A stretch of DNA of 21,921 bases, from the NCBI GenBank assembly GCA_027575765.1, contig JANBPT010000812.1, forward strand, positions 1 to 21,921, read 5' to 3'. The position numbers were made by a program, and so were the translations under genes. Each line of letters begins with the position of its first letter. Position 1 is the stretch's first letter. Of the stretch, positions 13,083 to 21,921 are shown piece after piece. The stretch comes from Tieghemiomyces parasiticus (lineage: Eukaryota > Kickxellomycota > Dimargaritomycetes > Dimargaritales > Dimargaritaceae). The notes under the pieces are model-generated. The model ran no database searches and was not told the DNA's origin. It saw only the letters and a list, made by a program, of their open reading frames with translations.

Positions 13083-13700
13083 TAGGTGTTGGCGGAGGAA
13101 TATAGGCCGTACCGGAAAAAAAAGCTTGAAAGTGGAATTGCGAAGAGCTCAACGTTTATATGTTCAAACTGCACCCTGGCTCACACCCAAAGGTTACAGC
13201 AGTGTTTCGGCAGTAGCCAGCCCGTATACTGGAAAAACAAAATATTGACTGCCAGCTATCCTCTTGTAGGGCTAGTCCTAGATATACGCGGCGACGGTGC
13301 TCGTCACATCCAATGTGACCGATGTGAAATGAACAACGTCAACCAGAGGCCTAGTTTGGACGGTCAGGGGGTTAGGTAGATCGACGAGCCCCTACCCCCT
13401 CCCACCGCCACTCTACACCTACCTGGGCTACCAGAGACACTATACATCTTCATACCATTGGAGTACATCGCCCTGGCCGACAATGCTCGATATGCTATAA
13501 TCGGCCTGGTATCCCTGACCTTACTTGGCCGGTGCAGTATCAACCGATATTATATGTGCTCAATATGCTCTTTTCTGTCAGCCAGACTATATCTCAACCA
13601 CGGGTCGTTTGGAATCCTCGATTTCGCTGATGCCAAGGGAGTCAAAGAAATCTGCCACGTAGGGGGTCGACCTGGCACCCTTTTGGCCCGCACAATGTAG
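13083..13700 (+). other. unrecognised open frame with three CxxC pairs, broken by one TAG
   Basis: One frame runs from just after a TAG at 13083-13085 to a TAG at 13698-13700 (about 204 codons), interrupted only by a TAG at 13377-13379. The first half contains CSNC and CDRC, the second CSIC, a spacing pattern seen in zinc-binding proteins. No ATG lies near the start and no family is recognised. It may be remnant exons or a pseudogene, or a chance frame; nearby splice signals do not resolve it. Confidence 0.13.
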
Positions 13701-16700
13701 TATGCGGATGTACTGATGATGATGAGGCACTGGATTATACCTATAGAATTCCCACTGACTTACCCTACCTGTACTGCGCACTTGGAAATACCTGCTATTA
13801 GAAACTAGCGCCTAAATGTAAAAGGAGCTGTATATCTGGATGACTGCACACTCAATAACAATGCATACTCTAATGCCCGCCCATTACCAAACAATTTTTC
13901 CGAATAAGAAGACAAGATTTAGGGCTAGCACCTACCTTGTTATGACAGTCCCCACACTACCATTCTTATCATCCTTGGCGGTGTCGCATCGCACCGCCGT
14001 GTGCCACGGGACCAGACCTGACGATCTCCTCCCCCACCCCTCCATCCCACACATTGTTCTTTTTTATGGTTCACTTCCAGCCCAGAGCAGCCAGGCTGAC
14101 CCGTGCACGGTTGACAGGTGGCTAGGCTGCAGCATCATGTTGAGGAGCGGACACTTATGCAGTGAGAACGAGGATAATGGGAAGTAGCAAAGCCTCTGCA
14201 ATAGGCACCTGCGAATATGACCAATAGGCAACGGGAACCAGGACCGAGGAGTTGAACAACCTCCATGGAAGCGGAGGGCCATGCGAATTCAGAAACACCT
14301 CCAGAGTACGATACACAAGTATCGAAGGTAGTGGATGGTACCTATTGTACATCCTACAAATATATGTTTTGTTCCCCGTATCAGTTATTCTAATGTTGGG
14401 GTGCAGCACCGAATAGACCTTTGGTCTCAAATGTTGATAAGCGAGAGGGAGGGTGGCGTTGTTATTTCCAGACAATACACTTACCCAATCCGGCTGACTC
14501 CTTGTGTATCGTCACCCGCACGTGATGGGCTACAAGAGCAAGCAAGAGGAAGACTTGGCCCTGTTGCCGCTGACTCGTCAATTTCTCTATTTCGTTAGTA
14601 TTAGGACTTGCAGTTCTAAAAGTTTTACTGGCATTATTCATCGACGAACAGTGACGTGTGGTCAAGTGTGCTTCAAGTGCACCAGCCCACGGAACCGCCG
14701 TCCCTGCTGGCAAGAGGGACGAACCTGTGTCGGTCTGACCATGAGGATGGGAAAAAAGTTGGTACGGTTTAGGCAAAAAATGGTCGCAAGACCCAGACCT
14801 AGCCTAACTCTGTCTGTGCAAGGCATGAGCTCCCCGCTCCGTCTTCTTAGCAGAAAATGTACGCCCGTTACACAATCGCTAGTTTAGCGCCAGTCTTCTT
14901 TACCCATCACCCTCCCCACGCCCTTTTCCTACTCACCTGTGGTTCTGGTGGGCTCCCGGACCCGGTTGGTCACGCCATTTCACATTTGGTCCCTCGAGTA
15001 TGGGCGCGCGAAGGGTGGAGAGGGAGAGAGGTATAGGTTACCCAGCGTTGCGCGAACAGGGGCGCCGAGAAGGAGGGTACACGTTGAAAACAGAGATGTA
15101 TATCTGGGCATCCTTACTTGATCATAAGCGTCTTCCACCAGGCCTAAGCACCTTCGCAACACGGTGATACTCAAGGACGGCCATCGTATATTCTGCTTGT
15201 TCAGCCTATCCCCAACAACTGTTTCACTACGGAGTAGGTGGCTGAATTTAGCAATTGTCACTTTGGGACAATCGGAATTGAGCAGCAAAGAAAAAGGGGT
15301 ATTTTCATGCGTTACCTATCCTTTTGCCGCAACCTGGCGCTCTGGCTCCGAGGTGATCAATTATTCATGGCCAGGGCGCACTTAACGATGACTTTACGAT
15401 TAGCTAGTGCCCTCCCCACCCTTGTTTCTATCAATTGCCGTTTCCAGCCAACATCTCGCCCCCAATGGTGTTCAGCGAACCGACTCGGGACCCGCCCTCC
15501 CCATAATGTCACTACCTTCCTCACACCCCGCAACTTCCCCCTACTCATTCTAGAATCCATTCCTCCACCCCCGTTTTTTTCACCTGAGTCCCGTTACCCG
15601 TCCCATAGTCGAACCTCGCTCTTGACATCCCAAAGACGACAGCCTGTGAGTGGACGAACGCCACGGGCTAGAGCACCTACCCAGTTCGCTCCGAACCGAC
15701 AAATATAGGTCAGGTATCGGAGTGTTTGAGGCTTCGATGGATCAGCCACCAGAAGCGATATACCCACCCTTATCACGTCACCGATAGCCATCCTAAACGG
15801 CCAGTAGACAGCACCGTACAGGGCTCATCTCTAGGGCCACAGAGCCAAATCGACCGAGTTGAGCTGATGGTTATAATCTTTTAACATATCTCTAGCGTAA
15901 CTTTATACGCCGAGGCAGATTCATTTACACCCTCTATAAACAACGAGCCGGATTATTTATTTGAAATATCATGCCAGGGATCACCCACGCACCCACGATT
16001 CCTGGATTGGCCCCACCTTACTAAGGATCAATTAAATCTCCACAGACGCAGTATGGTGCAACGTTTAAACGGTTTATGCTGCCCACCCTACAAAACCGCC
16101 TTCGCTGCCCTGATTCGAGATGGGGGGTCTGGTTACTCGTGGGGTTTACCAAATACACGACTTCCTACCCACCCCCTTTTTTTGGTATCGAGCGGAATGA
16201 GAACCTGGGTAAGGCCCGGGTCCCTGCTGCCTTCTGGGTTCGTAGAATACGGACCCCACTTCGAAACCTTCCTCCCTGCCAGGGCCCTGGAGCCACGCAG
16301 GGCAGCCTCACCGCCTGTCCCCAGTATAAACCACCGCACCACCCTTTTGAGCCACCCCTCCATACTCCATCTACTGGAGCCCCGTCGATTCTACCCTGGT
16401 TCGTTTATCTTTTTTATTCCCCCGCCCTAGCTTTGTGCCACCTTAACACCGGCGGTCGGAAGTGTCCTAATCCCCCTACCTCCTCTCCGCGTAGGGTCCT
16501 ACCATATTGGTTGCATAACCCGAACGGCACGGACGGTGGATGTAGGAGGGGGAGGGGCAGAGCACTAGACACGGAGGAATACGACCAGACCCGAAGGCCC
16601 TTCCTCCGCTTTTCCTAGTGACCCACATGATCATGATATGGGATGAGGGATGTTCTTAGATATGGGCGGAATGAACCGGCTGCATTTGAGCTCCGAGATA

Positions 16701-17534
16701 GATGGATTTATTTCCTATACCCGGTAGAAACAATAACAAGATGTTTCCATGGTCCCTCTCTCGACCAATTGGCCACCATTAGTTAATTCAGATCGCAAGT
16801 GATCTTGTCGGTTCTCACCTTGTTTAATAAAGTATCCGTCCATCATGACGGTGGATCGGCAAACGGGAGAGTTCATTACAAGCCTTGGCTGGGTTTGCCA
16901 CATTGCTAATATTGAGATACTCAGGCACATAACGGCACCGTTTGGCTAATCAAACAAACTTCGATGGTGCCTGTACCCTCCCCTCTGCCACCTCCAAAAG
17001 GCCCTAGACTCTTAAGGGCGGGTGGATGCCCTGGTGCATGAAGAGCCAACGAGTAACAATGCAGCAACGGAGACATTGTGGAAGGGTGGACCTTGGGTAG
17101 CACAGGCCAGGCATTTCAGCGAATCGTTGTCGTACCGAGTGGGAAAAGCGACCCGGACAATAGTGAGGAGTTGAACTGAGGTCGCCGGTCATTTTAAGGG
17201 TCATGCGGTGGCAGTTAGGGTAGTACCCGACAGCTTAGCGGCCAGGGGGGGAGGTGATCGGATCTCATCGACCATGGCAGTCCACCGAAAGGCCTTCTCC
17301 CTCGCCCCTGTCTAACTTTTTGGTACGACTGTAAAAGGTGACCAGAAGGAGACCTGTTGGCATGGTTTGCTTCGATCACTCCCTTTTAAATCGTAGCACA
17401 GCTCGGTAAGGAGGGTAGCAACTTTATATGGATATTTAAGATGGTTGCACTGAAGCAGGGGGGCGAGTTGCCGCCGCATCCATTCAGGCTAACGGGTAGT
17501 GTAGATGCCAGGCTACCATACATATGGAAGGCCA
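13701..17534. other. stretch without a recognisable gene, downstream of GNL1
   Basis: The plus strand is C/T-rich at about 13960-14060, 15400-15620 and 16080-16500, and purine-rich around 15000-15080. The longest frame is 180 codons at 16076-16618, Pro/Arg/Leu-rich and overlapped by open frames on the same and opposite strands, as expected of stop-poor C-rich DNA. The part nearest 17534 should contain the GNL1 3' UTR. Confidence 0.6.
17423..17428 (-). terminator. possible poly(A) signal TATAAA for GNL1
   Basis: TATAAA, a known variant of the AATAAA signal, lies about 107 nt past the GNL1 stop codon on the minus strand. No exact AATAAA was noticed between 17400 and 17534. Fungal poly(A) signals are loose, so this is weak. 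Confidence 0.15.
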
Positions 17535-20500
17535 CTAAATATCAGCCATATCTAGCGCAGCAAAGGCGTTAACGGTGGTCTTGGCATTGGTTGCCGAGCT
17601 ATCCCTGACATCATCATCGCTGTCTTCACCTTCCTCATCATCATGCTCCTCCGCTGTCGCCGCTTCGTCGGCTTCCACGCCCGATCCTTCACCATCCTCG
17701 TCCTCGTCAATGTCGGTATCTTCTTCCTCATCCTCGACTGCTGAGCCTTCCCACTCGCTGCTATCGCCCTCCGACGCCTCGTCCGAACTCTCCGTCTCGG
17801 GCTTGGCCTTCTCCGGCACGTAGACCAGAGGGACCGGATGGGGTTCTGCCTTCTCATGGGTCCTGTCAAAGTAGCCTGGCGGTTTAAACGAGAGTAGGAT
17901 CCGACCGTCAGTGACCAGGCGAAGCAAATGGTTGGCTGGTAACAATAATCAGACGAGGGCCGTGGGTCATTCCAGTGTAATGAGCGGATAAGGGGGATAT
18001 CGTTAGAGCGCAATCTGTGGATGTGACGTACAGAGTCGAGTCGAGGGGCGGTCGGTATTTAGACTGGTGGCAGCTCCCACATGCCCACGTTATTACACAG
18101 CTTACCTGCACGGTATGCGTCAGGCCGCCGGGCCTTGGCCGTGCGGAAACCTCTTTGGATGGCATAGGCTTCAACACAGAGAAACAATCCATATGCGCAC
18201 ATGGCAAACAGGGGAGAATGGTCCAACGTTAGTGAATAAGCCAGCGTATGCTCCTACTATAGTCCGAGAAGATGTAATCAGCCTTTTCCGAGTCAGCCGA
18301 ATTGGACTTGGAGTTAACGGGCGAGGATCGCCTCTATACTATTTACCTTCGCATACAGCATAGGTGGTCCAAAACTTCTGCTTCGGGGCCAGGATTTCGT
18401 CGGGGGACTGTAGGCGCAGGACGCGCTCAATTGGCAAACGCTCCGACTAGGGTAGGGGAAAATGGATAGTGATGCGGGTCGGAATTGCGCTCGGTTAGGT
18501 TCGAATAGCCCTAAGTGGTCTTTAAGGCTCCTCGGTCTTCTGAAGCACGGCTAAAACCGGCGGGCTTCGCTGCTACATACCAGAAACTGGACGGAGGTGT
18601 AGGGCTCCTGCACCTGGGCAATGTTGTAGAGACCCATGAGAATCTGGCATGCGTATAGTGGAGGAACGGAGTACGAATACACAAGAGTTACATCGCAAGG
18701 TCAGTACGTCACGGACAAGCAGTAACATGCTGCGCGGTCGGCATGGCCAGCGACACGGCTCGGATATCGAGGGTGTCAGTTATTGTCCGCATCTTCCATC
18801 CCCCAACTTACCTGCACTGGTTTAGGGATGATGCCTGGGAACACCAACCCGGGACAGTCGCAGAGGCGAACGTTATCGGCCAGGTAAATCGTCTGGAAGT
18901 GCTTGGTGTGACCGGGGGTCTTGCTCGTGCTGACGACCTTGCGCTGCATCAAGGTATTGATCAGGGTACTCTTTCCGACGTTGGGATGGCCAATGAGACC
19001 CAGGGTAATGTAATCTTCGTGTCGGTCCACGTCGACGCTATCTTGGACGTCGGCGCCCCGTGGTGCCCGGGAGGTAGACCTCGCGCGGGCCGCATGGCGC
19101 CCGCGGCCCGCGGATTTGTGCTTCATTTCAATCTCTACCGGAGCGTTGCGGAACCTCGCGACGAGGGCGTCCCAGTCCACATTCGCACCGGCGGGTGCGG
19201 AAATTTGAAGATCACGCAAGGTGGCCATTAGGGCGTCGGCCCCGACCGCCGCGTACCGTCGGTGGCGCGGCCGCTTGACCCGAGACCGCAGGTCGTTAAC
19301 GCGGGTGTCCTGAGTGAGCGCGTGACTGTCGTCCTGGAAGCAGGCGAAAGTGGTGATGGCCAGTTCGGGGAACTGCGCCTGCAGGTAGGCCTTCCAGGCC
19401 GCGACGGTGGATGGGGCCACCAGATCGACCTTGTTAAGGACCAGCACCATTTTCTTGCTTAGCTGCTGTGTAATGTACCGGTAGAGCGAGGGCGGGAAGT
19501 GCAGGAGGGGGTGGCGAATGTCGGCCACGACAAGAATAACATCGCTGATCTCGGCAACACGCCATCTGGAGATATACGGGACGTGGATAGGGTGTGATGG
19601 ATTGAATACCAGGGCGTGAGTGACAGTGGGGGCCATTGAATTCCGCTAGAAGCCCGACCACTGCCCCAGGAGTGAAAGTGGTGTAAATAAAAGCCAATGA
19701 TGACTGGCTCTACTTAATGCTAACGGCAACGGGCTCGCAAAAGTTACCTACAGTTGACGCCACACCTATCCGTGGCGGGATGAACGTAAGACGTGGACCG
19801 ATAACCGAGAGAGATTTAGTGGTAGAAAGGGCAGGGTGATGTCCGGTTAGAATGACCAACTATGGTACGGAAAACTGTCATTTAGACATTGGCCCTGGCG
19901 GGGGGGAGCGTTGAGGACGGCAACTCAAGCTTACCTCGAGGTTCTTCTCGAAGAAACTGAGCTGAGACGGGTCGTAGGCTTCAAACACCGACTGGATCCA
20001 CTTTTCCAAATACGTGGCCTCCGCGGCGTCCAGACGTGCTTTGGAATCTGACGGGTTCCAGGGCGGGCGGACGGGAATGTCAATGACCTGCGAATAAACG
20101 TCGGCAACAGACACCTCCAAGGACGACTGCGCAACCATAGTGAGTGAGCGTGGCGTGGTCGATAATAGGTAAGTGAGAGGGCTGCTCGTTAGGTCCAATT
20201 CTACTACCAACGGGGATGTATACAGAGTGCACCGAGAGCACGCCGGTTCAAAATTCACTAGTCAACAGTCCGCATGTGCGCACCAGCCGATGGAACTTAC
20301 CGGTGGCAAGCGGTAAAGAGTCTCCATGGTACTCAGGCGATTCGCTTTGACCTGCTGGGGCGTCAGTTTGTCGAATTCGGATATCAGGGCCCGGCGGGGG
20401 TCGGGGGTCTCCGACCTGAATCGCCACCGACAGCCATATACAGGGGAAACGTATGAGATGACAAGGTCCATTTTTCCTCAACAGGTCAGTCAATGGAAAA

Positions 20501-20724
20501 TCTCGGAAGGGGTGACCGGCTCCAGGCGGCTTGGAATTGATGACAGCTAGGCCAATAACTTACGTGCCGCCCTCCGCTCCCGCAGCGGCGGCGGGACGTT
20601 CGCCCCGGGCCCGCCGCCCCGGCGAGAGGCTGTGGTCGCGTTCCGCGGCCGCTTTCTTGCGGAGACGGCGTTCCTTGAGGTACTCCTTTTTCTGCTTTCC
20701 GCTGTAAGCAACCTTGCGCGGCAT
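17535..20724 (-). CDS. GNL1: GNL1/HSR1-type circularly permuted GTPase, nine exons, 620 aa
   Basis: Exons on the minus strand are 20724-20564, 20415-20301, 20126-19935, 19765-19752, 19565-18812, 18643-18581, 18446-18347, 18168-18106 and 17935-17535. They sum to 1863 nt and every junction keeps phase. The product resembles human GNL1 (about 607 aa) along its length: a basic MPRK..YSGKQKK start (residues 1-25), RPPW in exon 3, then WRQLWRV, ADIRHP (175-180), G4 NKVD (205-208), G1 GHPNVGKS (353-360), TPGHTKHFQT (377-386) and G3 DCPG (397-400). The G4-G1-G3 order is the circular permutation of the YlqF/Lsg1/GNL1 group; DIRHP and the MPRK start point to GNL1 rather than Lsg1. Post-GTPase conserved blocks are IAQVQEPY (420-427) and ANHLLRL (488-494). 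Residues 534-599 are a Glu/Asp/Ser tail, followed by NAFAALD as in other GNL1 C-termini. An Arg-rich stretch (about 312-330) precedes G1. The family is nuclear/nucleolar and linked to ribosome biogenesis; the exact role is inferred. The start is supported by an in-frame TAA 51 nt upstream with no ATG between. Confidence 0.95.
17936..18105 (-). other. GNL1 intron 8 (170 nt, phase 1)
   Basis: Donor GTAAGC follows GCA G; acceptor TACCAG precedes CCAACCAT. The split codon G|CC is Ala488, giving YRA-A-NHLLRL as in human YRAANSLLRL. CTAAC at 18006-18002, branch A 67 nt from the end. Confidence 0.93.
18169..18346 (-). other. GNL1 intron 7 (178 nt, phase 1)
   Basis: Donor GTAAAT follows GAA G; acceptor is the less common AAG (TTGAAG) before CCTATGCC. 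The split codon G|CC is Ala467, giving VCE-A-YAIQRGF against ICEAWAEKRGY in human GNL1. CTAAC at 18232-18228, branch A 60 nt from the end. Confidence 0.88.
18447..18580 (-). other. GNL1 intron 6 (134 nt, phase 0)
   Basis: Donor GTATGT follows CTG (Leu433); acceptor CCCTAG precedes TCG (Ser434). CTAAC at 18498-18494, branch A 48 nt from the end. Shortest intron of the gene. Confidence 0.9.
18644..18811 (-). other. GNL1 intron 5 (168 nt, phase 0)
   Basis: Donor GTAAGT follows CAG (Gln412); acceptor TGCCAG precedes ATT (Ile413). CTGAC at 18704-18700, branch A 57 nt from the end. The joined PVQ-ILMGLYNIAQ matches LQ-VLAGIYPIAQ of human GNL1. Confidence 0.93.
19566..19751 (-). other. GNL1 intron 4 (186 nt, phase 2)
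   Basis: Donor GTAGGT follows the micro-exon; acceptor CTCCAG precedes ATGGCG. No CTAAC or CTGAC was seen; a CTCAC at 19620-19616 (A 51 nt from the end) is the closest candidate branch site. This intron has both the weakest donor neighbourhood and the weakest branch site. Confidence 0.88.
19752..19765 (-). other. GNL1: 14-nt coding micro-exon (exon 4) of GNL1
   Basis: Exon 3 ends in phase 0 at ...NLE, while exon 5 opens with one base completing a codon before WRVAEISD, so they cannot be joined directly. The 14 bases GTGTGGCGTCAACT lie between a TAG acceptor and a GTAGGT donor. They encode V-W-R-Q plus CT, and the A that opens exon 5 makes CTA (Leu). The result NLE-VWRQL-WRV matches NLE-TWRQL-WRV of human GNL1. 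The nearby alternative donor (GT at 19747) would add an in-frame TAG. Confidence 0.9.
19766..19934 (-). other. GNL1 intron 3 (169 nt, phase 0)
   Basis: Donor GTAAGC follows GAG (Glu156); acceptor GATAG precedes the micro-exon. CTAAC at 19850-19846, branch A 81 nt from the intron end, the longest spacing of the eight. Confidence 0.88.
20127..20300 (-). other. GNL1 intron 2 (174 nt, phase 0)
   Basis: Donor GTAAGT follows CCG (Pro92); acceptor GCGCAG precedes TCG (Ser93). CTAAC at 20192-20188, branch A 62 nt from the intron end. Homology between LPP and SSLEVSVADVY is weak, so the acceptor rests on phase and consensus. Confidence 0.82.
20416..20563 (-). other. GNL1 intron 1 (148 nt, phase 2)
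   Basis: Donor GTAAGT after AC; acceptor TTCAG before GTCGGAG. The split codon AC|G is Thr54. A CTGAC lies at 20489-20485, with its A 70 nt from the intron end. Confidence 0.88.
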
Positions 20725-20771
20725 GGTTTGAGTTGAGAATGAGCGTTGGGGGGAGTGGTAACTTCGGAAGA

Positions 20772-20777
20772 TTTAAA
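20772..20777 (-). promoter_or_regulatory. TATA-like TTTAAA upstream of GNL1
   Basis: TTTAAA sits about 48-53 nt before the GNL1 ATG, followed by a C-rich stretch and an ATG context with A at -3 (CAAACCATGCC). The TAA within it is in frame with the ATG, so it bounds the reading frame. Whether it acts as a core promoter element is a guess; it is close to the start codon for a TATA box. Confidence 0.2.
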
Positions 20778-21921
20778 GCGGGGCGTGAATCACTTTGGGT
20801 CAATAGTGGAGTAAGATGAGGAGTACACGAAGGGAGGATAGTGGGGCGCTAAGTAGGCGGGCCCCAATGAATTGTGGCGCGGAGTTGAGGCAAGTGGTCA
20901 CAAGGGAGTGCCACCCCTACGGGGGCCAGGCCGTGTCTGGGATTTCTCCCCTCTCAACGGTCCCGTCATTCGTCCAAAACAGACAAATGAGGTCACTGCA
21001 GGGTGTGAGAGCCAGAAGTTAGTGATGCTTGGATTATCATGAATAGGCTACATCACCCAACTTGGTCACACAGGGTCAGTAGAGTGATATTGCCATTATG
21101 ATTAGGTTTCGGCGCTAAGGACTCTTCGACAATGCTTAAAAGCAATGCTGTACAGTCGGTCCAACCACGTCACCGCCTGAAATGTGCTGCCTACCTGGAT
21201 AGACCGCGGAGACTGGGGCCAGACCGATGTGGTTAACAGCGACCGGCACTCTACGGTCCGCTCCACCAGTATGAAGCGTTGACCCTTTTGAAGGAGCCTA
21301 GCCGTCTTATTGAGGTAGAGGCGTATGGGCATGTAGAGCCGAAAAAGCGGTAAAGCCCTTTTTCAGAAAACCACCGCCAAGCTTCCTAGCTCCACCATCG
21401 TAACCCCCAGCGCCCCCGGCCCTCGCCATTCCATCGAGACTGTCCCATTATTCCTCGGCAGTCGTCAGTAATCTTTGGGCGTATCCAAAGGTGAATGGTA
21501 TCCCTGGTAACCTCCAGCTTCACTACAAAGGGACGCACCCCAAGGTTGCTGGCTGCTCATGGACAGAACTGCGCCGGACTCCCTTGGTACAACAAGACGC
21601 CATCCCATCAGCGAAGCCAAGACTCGTCTGTTTATACGTGGACTATCGTTGACAATGTGTAACGGCAAGCGTGCAAGAAACATGTTTTATCTAGTAGACC
21701 CTCCTTCGGATCGATACGCCATCCACCTTTTGCTCTGCGTCCCTCCTTCGGATTCACGCTCCTTAATCGCTTACACTTTGGAACGCTAGTCTCTCGTGCA
21801 ACCCACACATGGGTCGCGATTGGAAAGTAAGAGCCTGGAGCTCGCAGCGGCAAGGGTATTGGACAGCAGAGGCTACACGGCGGACCATAGTACGACGGAC
21901 CAGCGACCATGTATTGACCAC
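20778..21921. other. stretch without a recognisable gene, upstream of GNL1
   Basis: Presumably contains the GNL1 promoter. Open frames are under 100 codons and unlike any family I know. The only structure noticed is a 13-bp direct repeat near 21.7 kb. Confidence 0.6.
21699..21753. repeat. 13-bp direct repeat, 42-bp offset
   Basis: CCCTCCTTCGGAT occurs at 21699-21711 and again at 21741-21753. The offset is a multiple of three and both copies fall in one minus-strand open frame (21632-21910), giving a repeated PKEG. Confidence 0.5.

Noticed and set aside
13593..13613. LNHGSFG, resembling the start motif of some class V aminotransferases
   Set aside because: The match is seven residues only; the residues after it do not fit the family and no other aminotransferase motif is nearby.
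14504..14887. 127-codon plus-strand frame with several Cys
   Set aside because: No spacing pattern of a known zinc-binding domain; overlapped by an open frame on the other strand.
15238..15708. 156-codon plus-strand frame
   Set aside because: Pro/Ser/Arg-rich tail follows the C/T-rich block; no recognisable domain.
16053..16618. Overlapping 125- and 180-codon plus-strand frames
   Set aside because: C-rich DNA is poor in stop codons; two frames on the plus strand and one on the minus strand are open together and none shows a family motif.
17535..17537. Possibility that TAG is read as sense, since two open frames elsewhere are broken by TAG
   Set aside because: GNL1 ends with TAG exactly where the family's proteins end, and the other two frames are not established genes.
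17575..17823. Ser-rich plus-strand frame
   Set aside because: It is the antisense shadow of the acidic tail of GNL1 exon 9.
18743..19231. 162-codon plus-strand frame
   Set aside because: Antisense shadow of GNL1 exon 5, which is clearly coding on the other strand.

Overview
The window looks like nuclear DNA of a eukaryote, most likely a fungus. It holds one gene that can be read with confidence: a nine-exon gene on the minus strand (20724 down to 17535) for a GNL1/HSR1-type circularly permuted GTPase. Spliceosomal introns with GTAAGT-like donors and CTAAC/CTGAC branch sites, together with the GNL1 homology, show it is eukaryotic. The near-invariant branch sites and short introns (134-186 nt) favour a fungus over an animal or plant. 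The lineage cannot be fixed from this sequence alone.

Layout. Positions 1 to about 17.5 kb contain no gene I can support. This stretch has blocks of pyrimidine-rich and purine-rich sequence, homopolymer tracts (several runs of 9-10 C or G between 6.5 and 12.6 kb, and A/T runs of 10-12 elsewhere), a few small hairpins, G-rich tracts that could form quadruplexes, and scattered chance-like open frames. Three of those open frames (8286-9020, 10968-11278, 13083-13700) look slightly more protein-like and are listed at low confidence. The GNL1 gene fills 17.5-20.7 kb. The last 1.1 kb (20.8-21.9 kb) is upstream of it and holds no recognisable gene, only a short direct repeat.

The GNL1 gene. Joining nine exons by homology, splice sites and phase gives 1863 nt, or 620 residues plus a TAG stop. 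It contains a conserved basic N-terminus, the permuted GTPase motifs (G4 NKVD, then G1 GHPNVGKS, then G3 DCPG), the conserved post-GTPase helical region and a long acidic C-terminal tail. One exon is a 14-nt micro-exon (19765-19752) encoding VWRQL; it is needed both for phase and to match the family. Seven of the eight introns have a CTAAC or CTGAC 48-81 nt before the 3' splice site, an unusually long and regular spacing. No mobile element, CRISPR array, tRNA or rRNA was found. I found no new multi-gene system; the most notable things here are the micro-exon and the intron architecture.
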